From Holophagales bacterium (GTDB lineage: Bacteria; Acidobacteriota; Thermoanaerobaculia; UBA5066), in assembly GCA_016714815.1 (NCBI GenBank), contig JADKBZ010000002.1, positions 558,001 through 622,000 of the forward strand: a stretch of 64,000 nucleotides of DNA. Reading direction: 5' to 3'. Position 1 is the first letter of the stretch. Each line of letters begins with the position of its first letter. The notes below the pieces were generated by a model that saw only the letters and a program-made list of their open reading frames with translations, was not told the origin of the DNA and did no database searches. Of this stretch, positions 1-6,814 are shown in pieces. The translations under genes and the position numbers were made by a program.

Positions 1-1
1 G

Positions 2-280
2 GGAGAGATCGGGGCGGAGGTGCACGAGCTCGATCAGTTCTTCCGCGTGGAGGAGGGGTCCGGCGAGGCCGTCCTCGACGGCGTTCCGACGGCGATCCAG
101 GCCGGCTTCGCGGTCCTCGTCCCGGCCGGGACGAAGCACAACATCGTCAACACGAGCAAGGCTCCGCTGAAGCTCTACACGCTCTATGCGCCGCCGAACC
201 ATCGGGACGGCGTCGTCCACCACACCCGCGCCGACGCGGAAGCCGACACCGAGCATTTCGACGGCAAGACGACGGAATAG
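2..280 (+). CDS. Cupin-domain protein, 5' end cut by window edge
   Basis: The frame is open from base 2 and ends at a TAG at 278-280. The visible protein starts GEIGAEVHELDQFFRVEEGSG, which fits cupin motif 1 (G-x5-H-x-H/D-x3-E type spacing). A second cupin strand pair follows, around VPAGTKHNIVNTSKAPLKLYTLY, with a conserved Pro-x-Gly-x-x-His-x-x-x-N. Small single-domain cupins of this kind bind a metal through the histidines and glutamate, but the substrate cannot be told from sequence. A GTG at 20 could be read as a start, but it lies inside motif 1, so the true start is upstream of the window. The C-terminus is short and acidic. Seen: cupin motifs. Inferred: metal-binding enzyme or sensor. 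Confidence 0.8.
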   Translation, partial: GEIGAEVHELDQFFRVEEGSGEAVLDGVPTAIQAGFAVLVPAGTKHNIVNTSKAPLKLYTLYAPPNHRDGVVHHTRADAEADTEHFDGKTTE

Positions 281-294
281 CCAGGCCACCGGGC

Positions 295-314
295 ACCGGG
301 ACACCAGGCCCGGT
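295..314. terminator. Weak hairpin between convergent genes
   Basis: A 6-bp inverted repeat (295-300 with 309-314, 8-nt loop) lies between the cupin stop and the end of the convergent phosphoesterase gene. It has no T-tract. It is a possible transcription end but weak in this GC-rich context. Confidence 0.25.
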
Positions 315-351
315 CCGCCTCGTCAGGCGCCCGGGCCCGGCTCCTCCCGAT

Positions 352-1800
352 CTAGACCGCGACGAAGGTTCCCCGCAGCTCGGCGTGCAGCGGCCGGTGT
401 TTCGCCAGATACGCTCTCAACGCTCCGATGCTTCGCTCCGCGTGCTTCTGGCGGTTTCGGCCGTATTTCCGCGCAACTCCCTGCTCCGTGACGAAGACCG
501 TAGGGTAGTGGCGCCCGGACTGCAGTCGGTCGCCGCCCACGAAGACCTGCTGGACGCGCTGTCCCGGCGGGTTCTCGATCTTGATGAAGGCATTCAGCCC
601 CAGAGAGCGTTTGACGTAGCCCCCCATCTGGTCATACGGGTCCCGACCGAACGTCCGCTCCAGGTTCTCCTCCAGCATCGCGACGATCTCGTCACCCCGC
701 AGCTCGACCGTCGAGACAGGTGGGTCCATCGGAATCATGTTGTAGAGGTCGTTGACGGTGACCTCCCCGGCGGGGATCGGCGCGCCGAAGCGCCAGCCGT
801 TCGAGAAGGCCAGCTGCGCTCCCGTACTCTCCAGCAACGCTTGGAGAAGGAAGTTGTCCATCGTCGACTCGAGCATCGTCGCTCGATTCAGCGCGGTCGC
901 CGTCTCGCCCACCACTTCCGAAAGCATGTCCCGCCAGGGGGCGAGCGTGTGACGGACGAGGAGGTCCACCTCAGGATCGGGGCGGACGCCGGCCTTCACC
1001 TCCATCAGCTCGTGCCGCCACTCCACGATCCGGCCCCCGTCCACCTCCAGATCGAGGCGTCCGAGAAACGACCCGTGACAGCCCGACTGGATGACGAGCG
1101 TCTTCCCCTGAAGCACCGGGGTGAACAGCCGATTGTGGGTATGCCCGCTCAGGCAGACATCGACACCGGGCACGGCCGACAACAGCTTCAGATCCTGCGG
1201 CAGCCCGAGGTGCGAGACGAGGAGAACCAGGTCCACCTTCTCCCGGGTCCTGAGGACGTCGATGATCCCGGGAAGCTCGTCGAGCCCCAGCGTGAACTCG
1301 AGACCTTCGCTGAAGGAAGGGGGCATCGTCTTGTCGACGATGTTGGAGGCGATGCCGGCGAGTCCGACGCGACAGCCTCCACGCTCCACGACCCTGTAGG
1401 GTGGAAACGGCCGAGCTCTGGTCTCCTTGTCGTAGACGTTCATCGCCAGCATCGGGAAGCTGAGCTCCGCGGCCAGCTCCTTGAAGGCCCCGGGGCCGTA
1501 GGCGAACTCCCAATGAGCCGTCATGGCGTCCAGCCCCAGCGCGTTCAGGACGGGAACCAGCGCGGCTCCCCGGGTCTCCATTACCGGATACGTTCCGTGG
1601 AAGGTATCGCCGCAGTCGCAGAAGAGCGTGCCCCCCGGATTCGCAGCCCGGACCTCCTTTACGACTGCGGCGATGCGGGCGTATCCGCCCGCCGGCCGAT
1701 AGACGGCCCGCCCGCCCTCCCAGAAGACCTCCTGGTGCAGATCGAAATTGGCGTGGCTGTCGTTCAGCTGAAGGACGGTCAGCGATTTCGCGGAGCTCAT
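352..1800 (-). CDS. Bifunctional metallophosphatase/5'-nucleotidase (UshA/CpdB-like)
   Basis: About 482 residues with the two-domain layout of the 5'-nucleotidase family. The N-terminal calcineurin-like metallophosphatase domain begins LTVLQLNDSHANF, which supplies the first metal-binding Asp/His. It continues with CDCGDTFHG, a NVY segment for the Asn ligand, VSHLGLPQDL and CLSGHTHNRL (the GHxH metal motif). The C-terminal 5'-nucleotidase domain contains FSNGWRFGAPIPAGEVTVND and the Y-D-Q-M-G-G-Y substrate-binding region. Family members hydrolyse nucleoside phosphates or related phosphoesters. No signal peptide is visible from the start chosen here. That ATG at 1800 is preceded by an AGGAG about 10 nt upstream. 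A longer frame to 1911 exists but would overlap the ferritin-like fragment and lacks family similarity. It is probably co-transcribed with the DJ-1 gene. Confidence 0.88.
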   Translation of the reverse strand: MSSAKSLTVLQLNDSHANFDLHQEVFWEGGRAVYRPAGGYARIAAVVKEVRAANPGGTLFCDCGDTFHGTYPVMETRGAALVPVLNALGLDAMTAHWEFAYGPGAFKELAAELSFPMLAMNVYDKETRARPFPPYRVVERGGCRVGLAGIASNIVDKTMPPSFSEGLEFTLGLDELPGIIDVLRTREKVDLVLLVSHLGLPQDLKLLSAVPGVDVCLSGHTHNRLFTPVLQGKTLVIQSGCHGSFLGRLDLEVDGGRIVEWRHELMEVKAGVRPDPEVDLLVRHTLAPWRDMLSEVVGETATALNRATMLESTMDNFLLQALLESTGAQLAFSNGWRFGAPIPAGEVTVNDLYNMIPMDPPVSTVELRGDEIVAMLEENLERTFGRDPYDQMGGYVKRSLGLNAFIKIENPPGQRVQQVFVGGDRLQSGRHYPTVFVTEQGVARKYGRNRQKHAERSIGALRAYLAKHRPLHAELRGTFVAV

Positions 1801-1864
1801 GATCTCGATATCTCCTGTCGGAGGAGCGCCTGGATCCGGCGCCGAAACACGAGGGCTTCGCCCC

Positions 1865-2008
1865 TCAGTTCTTCTTGATCTTGTCTTCGACTTCCTTAGC
1901 GCCATCGGCATAGAACTTCGCTTCGTCGGGGGCCAGCTCGTGCAGAACCCTGAGGAACTCCCCGGCGTGCACGCGCTCCTCGTCCGCCACTTCCCTGAGC
2001 ACGGCCAT
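1865..2008 (-). pseudogene. Ferritin-like/rubrerythrin family C-terminal half, truncated
   Basis: A 47-codon frame reading MAVLREVADEERVHAGEFLR and ending DKIKKN. It matches from memory the C-terminal half of the small ferritin-like (rubrerythrin/encapsulated-ferritin) family, in which a second E-x-x-H metal motif sits in a DEERVHAGEFLxxLxxLxPxEAxFxxxGxxEV segment; the EERVH motif is visible. The N-terminal helix pair with the first Glu ligands is missing, and the 90 bases upstream do not encode it in any frame. An AGGAAAGGG Shine-Dalgarno-like stretch precedes the ATG, so the piece may still be translated. It lies between the DJ-1 gene and the phosphoesterase, same strand. It is either a deletion remnant or an assembly deletion. 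Confidence 0.65.
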
Positions 2009-2099
2009 GCCTGACGCCCTTTCCTGCTTCCCTTCCGATCTCGCCTCGCCCCCGGAAGCCGCGTTGGGAGAGGCGTCGTCCTTCGTCCGGAACGGACCT

Positions 2100-2603
2100 T
2101 CAGAGGCCGGTCTGTCTCATGGTCTCGCGCATGAACGCTGGAAGGTCCGCCGGTTGTCGCGACGTGACGAGCTTGCCGTCCACGACGACCTCCTGGTCCT
2201 CGTAGCGCGCGCCGGCCGCCTTCAGCTCGTCGGCCACCGACACGTAGCAGGTAGCGCGTCGGCCCTGTAGCAGGCCGGCGCTGATCAGGATCTGCGGACC
2301 GTGGCAGATTGCGACGACCGGCTTGTCGAGGGCGAAAAACGACCGCGCTATCTCCAGCGCCTTCGCCTCCTTTCTCACCACGGCGGGAGCGGCTCCCCCC
2401 GGCAGGACGAGGATCGCGTAGTCGTCGGCACTCGCCTCATCCAGGGCTTTGTCCACGGCCACTTCGTAACCGTGCTTGCCCTTGATGACGCCGCGGCTCA
2501 GGGAGGCCACCGTCACTTCGATTCCGGCCTCCTTGAGCCGGTAATATGGCACCAGCAGCTCGGAGTCTTCGAAACCATCGGCGCTTACGATCAGTGCTTT
2601 CAT
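2100..2603 (-). CDS. DJ-1/PfpI family protein (YhbO/PfpI-type)
   Basis: 167 residues, the usual size for a single-domain DJ-1/PfpI protein. The nucleophile elbow VVAICHGPQ places the reactive cysteine at residue 100 followed by His101. The conserved glutamate of GFEDSE is at residue 12, and LVLPGG precedes the elbow. Proteins of this family are chaperone, deglycase or protease-like stress enzymes acting on damaged protein or carbonyl adducts. Which activity applies here cannot be told from sequence. The ATG is preceded by GGAGG. Upstream at 2703-2717 is a perfect -24/-12 element. The ferritin-like fragment and phosphoesterase follow on the same strand. Confidence 0.92.
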   Translation of the reverse strand: MKALIVSADGFEDSELLVPYYRLKEAGIEVTVASLSRGVIKGKHGYEVAVDKALDEASADDYAILVLPGGAAPAVVRKEAKALEIARSFFALDKPVVAICHGPQILISAGLLQGRRATCYVSVADELKAAGARYEDQEVVVDGKLVTSRQPADLPAFMRETMRQTGL

Positions 2604-2702
2604 TGGTCCTCCGTCTTGTTACCGAATCGCTTCACGCAGTCTCGAGGAAGATCACATGTCCGCTCCAGAGCCTGGCCATGAATCCTCCTCCAGCCCAGGC
2701 CA

Positions 2703-2717
2703 GCAACCTTCCTGCCA
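2703..2717 (-). promoter_or_regulatory. Sigma-54-type -24/-12 element upstream of the DJ-1 gene
   Basis: Reads TGGCAGGAAGGTTGC on the reverse strand: GG and GC dinucleotides exactly 10 bp apart. The predicted transcript start is near 2691, about 88 nt before the DJ-1 ATG. It is paired back to back with the element at 2745. Confidence 0.6.
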
Positions 2718-2744
2718 GCCCGGCTCCGGTCCACCGCGGCCTTC

Positions 2745-2759
2745 TGGCGCGCCGCTTGC
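2745..2759 (+). promoter_or_regulatory. Sigma-54-type -24/-12 element upstream of small membrane protein
   Basis: Reads TGGCGCGCCGCTTGC followed by A, the full consensus core. The predicted start near 2771 leaves a 14-nt leader carrying the AAGGAGG ribosome site of the 2785 gene. Confidence 0.65.
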
Positions 2760-2784
2760 ACCGAGCGGATGAAGGAGGGCCGAC

Positions 2785-2907
2785 ATGGAAGGTCCAGGCC
2801 GTGGTTGTCTCGCCAGCTTGATCTCGTGGAAGCTGGGCGGAGGGTTGATCTCGACGATCGTCATCTTCTTCATTGCCTATGCTCTCCTGGGTCACGTTCA
2901 CTGCTGA
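2785..2907 (+). CDS. Small single-pass membrane protein, 40 residues
   Basis: ATG at 2785 is preceded by AAGGAGGG with 5-nt spacing. The protein reads MEGPGRGCLASLISWKLGGG and continues with one strongly hydrophobic helix (LISTIVIFFIAYALLGHV) and a C-terminal HC. The length, helix and strong ribosome site argue for a real gene although it is far below usual gene-finding cut-offs. The exact -24/-12 element 25 nt before its leader supports that. An antisense frame (2652-2873) covers the same DNA but has no protein-like composition beyond its first residues. The function is unknown. Small membrane proteins like this recur in the window behind the same promoter type. Confidence 0.6.
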   Translation: MEGPGRGCLASLISWKLGGGLISTIVIFFIAYALLGHVHC

Positions 2908-2993
2908 ACGGCCAAGCCGGCAGTCTCGGAAGGGGCCCGAGATTGCCGGCACCTACGATCAGGGCTGGGGCGCGCCAAGACCAACAGCTCTCC

Positions 2994-4361
2994 CTACAGG
3001 CAACGGAGGAAGGCCACCAGGTCCTTCTTCTCCGGTGCCGTCAGGCGTAGCTGCTGGATGAGGTTGAAGTACTCCACCGTGTCCTCGAGCGTCAGGCACC
3101 TCCCGTCGTGCAGATACGGAGGCGAGTCCTTGATGCCGCGGAGGGGGAACGTCTTGATGGGCCCGTCGTGCGCCATCATCATGCCGCCCGCGAGCGTCGG
3201 CTTGTAGAACCGCTCCGCCCTCAGGTTGTGCATGCTGTTGTCGGTGTAGTAGGGAGCGGGGTGGCACGTGGAGCACCGCGCCTTTCCCGCGAAGAGGGCC
3301 TGGCCCCTCGCCTCGGAAGGCGTGGCCTTCGCATCCAGCTCTCCGTAGATGTCCAGCTTCGGAGCGGGAGGAAAGTCGAGGATCGCCATGAACTCGGACA
3401 TGAAGTGAACCTGGGAGCCCCTCTCGAGCACGTTCACGCCCTTCTTGGCGGCCATGGCGTGGTCCCCGTCGAAATAGGCCGCGCGCTGCTCGAATTCGGT
3501 GAAGTCCTCGACCGTCTTCAGGGCGCGCTGCGAGCCGAAGAGACGCTGAACGTTCACGCCGCGAAGCGACGGCGTGTTGATCCGGTGCCGGAACTCCTGC
3601 GGGCGGATGTCGCCGACGAGATGCGTCGCCTTGTTGGTGTGCCCGTTGACGTGGCAGTCGAAACAGGTGACGCCGATCATGCCGTCGGCCCGGTCCGTCC
3701 GCCTGTCCTCGGTGGAGTTGAACTGCTGCTGCGGGAACTGGGTCAGGAGCAGGCGGAGCCCCTCGAGCTGCTTGGGGTTCAGGAGGCCGTTGAAGATCTC
3801 GTAGTAGTTCTCGAGCGTGATGACCTTGCCCTGCGACACGTCGCCGAGGTCCGGCCGCGTCGTCAGGTAGATCGGGGGTGCCTTGTCCGGCAGGAACTGC
3901 TCGGGCAGATCGAAATCGAGATCGAAGCGCGTCAGTCGAGGGAGGACGTCGATCGTCATCTTCGGAAAGAGCATTCCCCCTTCGGCGTGATCAGGGAACG
4001 GAAGCGGAAGGTACGGGAAGAGCCCCTTTTCCCTGATCTGCTCGGGGGTCATCTTGTCGAGCTGCTCCCACGTGCCGGCCAGACGGGCCGTCGGACCCGT
4101 CGGCACCGCCTTCCCGCCCGACATGAGGGCATCTCCCGACGCCTTCTTCAGGTCGTATCTCGAGGCGAGCAGCGCCGCATGAGCCTTGGCCCGCTCGGCC
4201 TTCACGGCGAGGCGGTCCGCCTTGATCTGGCGGAAGTTCACGTCCTGGTTGACGGGTCCGTAGCTCGAGACGACCTTCGTGGATTCGCCGTGAACGGCGA
4301 AGGCGATCGCCAGGGCTCCCGCACCAGCGACGACGAAGAACCCGATTCGATTTCGCATCAT
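2994..4361 (-). CDS. Di-haem cytochrome c (cytochrome c peroxidase/MauG-like)
   Basis: 455 residues. An N-terminal signal helix (about residues 5-24) exports it to the periplasm. Two haem c sites are visible: CFDCH at 233-237 and CSTCH at 363-367. The C-terminus has the family ending PPYLHDGRCLTLEDTVEYFN...LTAPEKKDLVAFLRCL. Relatives are di-haem peroxidases or MauG-like maturation enzymes; the N-terminal 200 residues are longer than in classical CcpA and do not tell which. The ATG-ATG start at 4361/4358 overlaps the TGA of the upstream U32 gene, so translation is coupled. Known: two-haem peroxidase family. Inferred: periplasmic redox partner or modifying enzyme for the upstream gene's product. 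Confidence 0.9.
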   Translation of the reverse strand: MMRNRIGFFVVAGAGALAIAFAVHGESTKVVSSYGPVNQDVNFRQIKADRLAVKAERAKAHAALLASRYDLKKASGDALMSGGKAVPTGPTARLAGTWEQLDKMTPEQIREKGLFPYLPLPFPDHAEGGMLFPKMTIDVLPRLTRFDLDFDLPEQFLPDKAPPIYLTTRPDLGDVSQGKVITLENYYEIFNGLLNPKQLEGLRLLLTQFPQQQFNSTEDRRTDRADGMIGVTCFDCHVNGHTNKATHLVGDIRPQEFRHRINTPSLRGVNVQRLFGSQRALKTVEDFTEFEQRAAYFDGDHAMAAKKGVNVLERGSQVHFMSEFMAILDFPPAPKLDIYGELDAKATPSEARGQALFAGKARCSTCHPAPYYTDNSMHNLRAERFYKPTLAGGMMMAHDGPIKTFPLRGIKDSPPYLHDGRCLTLEDTVEYFNLIQQLRLTAPEKKDLVAFLRCL

Positions 4362-5620
4362 TTCCCAGTCCCCTTTCCTGTTTCCGAAGCCGTTCCTCGA
4401 ATTCCCCACATCGCACCCGAAGTCATGTCGGCGAACACCTCCTCGTAGAGCTTCATCAGCTCGGCCCGGTAGACCTCGTCGACCCGTACCGCCTTCCTGG
4501 CGTACGAGGCGCACCATCCACAGGCGGAGCAGTCCGCGGAGCGGCAGTCCCGGCCCTGGAATCCCTGCAGGAAGCCCGTCAGCTGCCTGTTGTCTATGCA
4601 GACTGGCTCGCCCGCCAGCGGCTCGAGCATCCCTCGCCGCGAGGCGACCTCCTTCAGCTTCAGGAGCTTCGACAGCCGGACCGACTGCGGCCGAAAGAAG
4701 TACTTCAGCTTGCCGGCCAGGTCTGCCAGTGGCGAGACGTCGCGCTTTTCCCTGTACCCGAACGGCTGTATGAGGTCGAGCAGGTTTCCCTCGTAGCGTC
4801 CCTCGCTATAGGCCTTGACCCTCTTCGCGAGGACCGGGGTCGGGGCGCCCCGCTCCAGCACCTTGAAGGAGTCGTAGCCGAGGTCCCGGTAGAGCCCGAG
4901 GTCTTCCGGCCGGATGAACTCGGAGCGCAGGTACTGAGCCGGGTCCTTCAGCTTGTCGTACGAGCACTTCATCACGCACCAGTCGAGCAGGAAGCCACGC
5001 GACGCATGCCCCTTCTGCGACGCGTGGGAGAGGTTCACCATGTGCTGGCCGGAGAGCGGGCAGAAGAGCTGGCAGTTGGCGTTCACGATCAGCTGCAGCT
5101 CGATCTTCAGCGCCTTTCGGAGAGCGGCGAGGAGGCGGAAGTCGCGATTGACGCTGAGCGATTCGAGCGTGATGCAGTCCGCGCCCTCGTCCTCCCAGTA
5201 CCTCGCCTTCGTGACCCCATCGACCCTGGCGTACACGCCCACCCGGACCTTGAGCCCGGGGTGGCGCTTCTTGATCACCGGAAGGAGGGACGGAAGCGAG
5301 ATCGTCACCGCGCTGACCCCGGCGCTCTCGACATAGGCCAGCAGCGCCTCGATCTCGCGCTGGCCCTGCCTCGTGAACTCGCGGTTGTCCATGCACGCGG
5401 GATTCAGCAGGTAGTTGAAGCCGATTCCCTTCGCTTTCGCCTTCGCGACGTGGCGCTCGAATCGCCTGCGCGGCAGCGGCGGGAGCGTGAAGGATGCCCG
5501 GCCTCCGCCGACGGCATCGGACGCGAGCTTGCCGAAGATCTCCGTGACCGGATACCCGGAAAGCGCGTCGAGGAGTCCGTCGTCGAAGTTGGTCGCTACC
5601 GACAGACCGAAGTCCTTCAT
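4358..5620 (-). CDS. U32 peptidase-family protein with two Cys4 clusters
   Basis: 420 residues, TIM-barrel U32 family (collagenase-like peptidase, UbiU/UbiV, RlhA relatives). Four cysteines at 183, 187, 215 and 219 (NANCQLFCPL and DWCVMKC) are spaced as in U32 members that hold a [4Fe-4S] cluster. A second group, C359, C364, C367 and C370 (DCRSADCSACGWC), is unusual and looks like another metal or Fe-S site. The start ATG at 5620 follows a GGTGAG site; upstream codons to 5737 lie in the DUF3618 gene. The stop overlaps the start of the di-haem cytochrome gene by 4 nt. Seen: cysteines and barrel-like repeats. Inferred: Fe-S dependent hydroxylase or modifying enzyme rather than a protease. Confidence 0.8.
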   Translation of the reverse strand: MKDFGLSVATNFDDGLLDALSGYPVTEIFGKLASDAVGGGRASFTLPPLPRRRFERHVAKAKAKGIGFNYLLNPACMDNREFTRQGQREIEALLAYVESAGVSAVTISLPSLLPVIKKRHPGLKVRVGVYARVDGVTKARYWEDEGADCITLESLSVNRDFRLLAALRKALKIELQLIVNANCQLFCPLSGQHMVNLSHASQKGHASRGFLLDWCVMKCSYDKLKDPAQYLRSEFIRPEDLGLYRDLGYDSFKVLERGAPTPVLAKRVKAYSEGRYEGNLLDLIQPFGYREKRDVSPLADLAGKLKYFFRPQSVRLSKLLKLKEVASRRGMLEPLAGEPVCIDNRQLTGFLQGFQGRDCRSADCSACGWCASYARKAVRVDEVYRAELMKLYEEVFADMTSGAMWGIRGTASETGKGTGK

Positions 5621-5633
5621 CTCACCCGCCTTC

Positions 5634-6161
5634 TCACCTGTGCGCAAGAGGAGCGGGACGAACGCCGTAGCGAGGAGGGTCCGGGAAGTCCCGGAGACCA
5701 TCCGCCCTTCCGGCGGCGGGCCGCCGCGGCTTCGCACGATGGCTCAGGAGCCTCGTCACCACCGCGATTCCGATCGGCACGGCCGCCTTCAGAAAGATCC
5801 GGAACATCCAGCCCGGATCCGCGCGCGCGGCGGGCGCGGGAGAGGCGCCTCGCCTCGCCTTCCGTCGCAGCTCCCGGCCGGCTGCTTCGTGCCTCCGGGC
5901 GCGAATGGCCATCGCGAGGCCTCCGGCCACCGCTCCGAGGATCGCGACCCCGGCCCCGAGGGCCAGCGCCGGGTGCCTCTTCGCCTGGAGCTTCAGATCG
6001 AGAGCTTCGTGCCGGCGCCGATCGAGCTCCGAGATGTACGTGCCCAGCTCGTCGCGCGTCGCGTCGATCTCGGTCCGCAGGCGGCTGACCTGAACGGCAG
6101 GCGTCTCCTCGACCTTCGCAGCGGCGCGCTCCGGTCCTACGCCAGTCGGTTCTTCATCCAT
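5634..6161 (-). CDS. DUF3618 family membrane protein
   Basis: 175 residues. The N-terminal part has the DUF3618 signature VSRLRTEIDATRDELGTYISELDRRRHEA (a short amphipathic helix), followed by a hydrophobic segment PALALGAGVAILGAVAGGLAM. A second hydrophobic stretch, MFRIFLKAAVPIGIAVVTRLL, lies near the C-terminus. Its start at 6161 follows AAGGAGG and overlaps the end of the DUF1469 gene by about 25 nt. The pair DUF1469 plus DUF3618 is a common envelope-stress neighbour set in Gram-negatives; biochemical function is unknown. It is probably cotranscribed with the upstream gene and possibly with the U32 gene 13 nt downstream. Confidence 0.8.
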   Translation of the reverse strand: MDEEPTGVGPERAAAKVEETPAVQVSRLRTEIDATRDELGTYISELDRRRHEALDLKLQAKRHPALALGAGVAILGAVAGGLAMAIRARRHEAAGRELRRKARRGASPAPAARADPGWMFRIFLKAAVPIGIAVVTRLLSHRAKPRRPAAGRADGLRDFPDPPRYGVRPAPLAHR

Positions 6162-6571
6162 TCGAGGTCCTCCTTCAAGCTGGCCCTGCTGGCTTCGAGC
6201 GGTTTCGCTACGCGCCGGGCCCACCCGATCGCTCCCACCACGATCCCCAGGACGAGGAAGGGAGCACCCACCATGAGGGCGGCCGCCCATCCGGGAACGA
6301 CCGCGGTGAGCGCGAAGACGGCGGCGACGAGAAGCATGTTGAGTCCCAGGAGCGCGCAGACGGCGGCGATGCCGAGGCCCCGGACCATCGCGATCTCGGA
6401 TTTCACGTCGGACCTGATCTCCGCTTTGGCGAGCGCGACCTCCCCGACGACCAGGAGCTTCACGCGATCCGTGATGCCCGAGAGCAGATCTCCGAGCGGA
6501 ACGTCCCTGAGGGATTCGGGGTGCACCGGGCCGGTTCCGATGGCCGGCGGTTTCTCTTTCGTCGTCTTCAC
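6137..6571 (-). CDS. Phage-holin-like DUF1469 (YqjE family) membrane protein
   Basis: 144 residues. An N-terminal amphipathic region (SLRDVPLGDLLSGITDRVKLLVVGEVALAKAEIRSDV) is typical of the YqjE/Phage_holin_3_6 family. Two transmembrane helices follow, GLGIAAVCALLGLNMLLVAAVFALTAVV and AALMVGAPFLVLGIVVGAIGWA. The start is GTG at 6571 with a GAGGAGG site. It heads an overlapping gene pair with DUF3618. A -24/-12 element at 6689-6703 sits about 106 nt upstream of the start by predicted transcript start. The role is unknown; relatives are induced by stress and localise to the inner membrane. Confidence 0.85.
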   Translation of the reverse strand: MKTTKEKPPAIGTGPVHPESLRDVPLGDLLSGITDRVKLLVVGEVALAKAEIRSDVKSEIAMVRGLGIAAVCALLGLNMLLVAAVFALTAVVPGWAAALMVGAPFLVLGIVVGAIGWARRVAKPLEASRASLKEDLEWMKNRLA

Positions 6572-6688
6572 GGGAGCCTCCTCGAGAGCGTGGTTTTCCC
6601 GCAGCTACCCCTCCCGTGCCGCGGACGGTCGCCGCTGGGGCTGAGGAGGCTGAGGAACGCCTGCACGAGAACCACGCCAGAACGATTA

Positions 6689-6703
6689 GCAAGGAGCGAG
6701 CCA
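6689..6703 (-). promoter_or_regulatory. Sigma-54-type element upstream of the DUF1469/DUF3618 genes
   Basis: Reads TGGCTCGCTCCTTGC on the reverse strand followed by T. Spacing is exact; predicted start near 6677. It forms a divergent pair with the element at 6746. Confidence 0.55.
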
Positions 6704-6745
6704 CGAAGGGCCGCTGAGACCCGATCGGCCCTGAAGGTCCCACTC

Positions 6746-6760
6746 TGGCTTCGTCCTTGC
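6746..6760 (+). promoter_or_regulatory. Sigma-54-type element upstream of the FAD/Rieske gene
   Basis: Reads TGGCTTCGTCCTTGC. Exact GG-N10-GC spacing; predicted start near 6772, 43 nt before the ATG at 6815. Confidence 0.6.
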
Positions 6761-6814
6761 GGTCACTTTCACCTAACGGAGGTGCTCCATGGCACCAGGA
6801 CGAGGAACCCACCC

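Noticed and set aside
2652..2873. 73-codon reverse frame starting MKKMTIVEINPPPS with an AGGAG site
   Set aside because: Low-complexity after the first 20 residues and antisense to the better supported 40-residue membrane protein. I keep the + strand gene, though the reverse start is not impossible.
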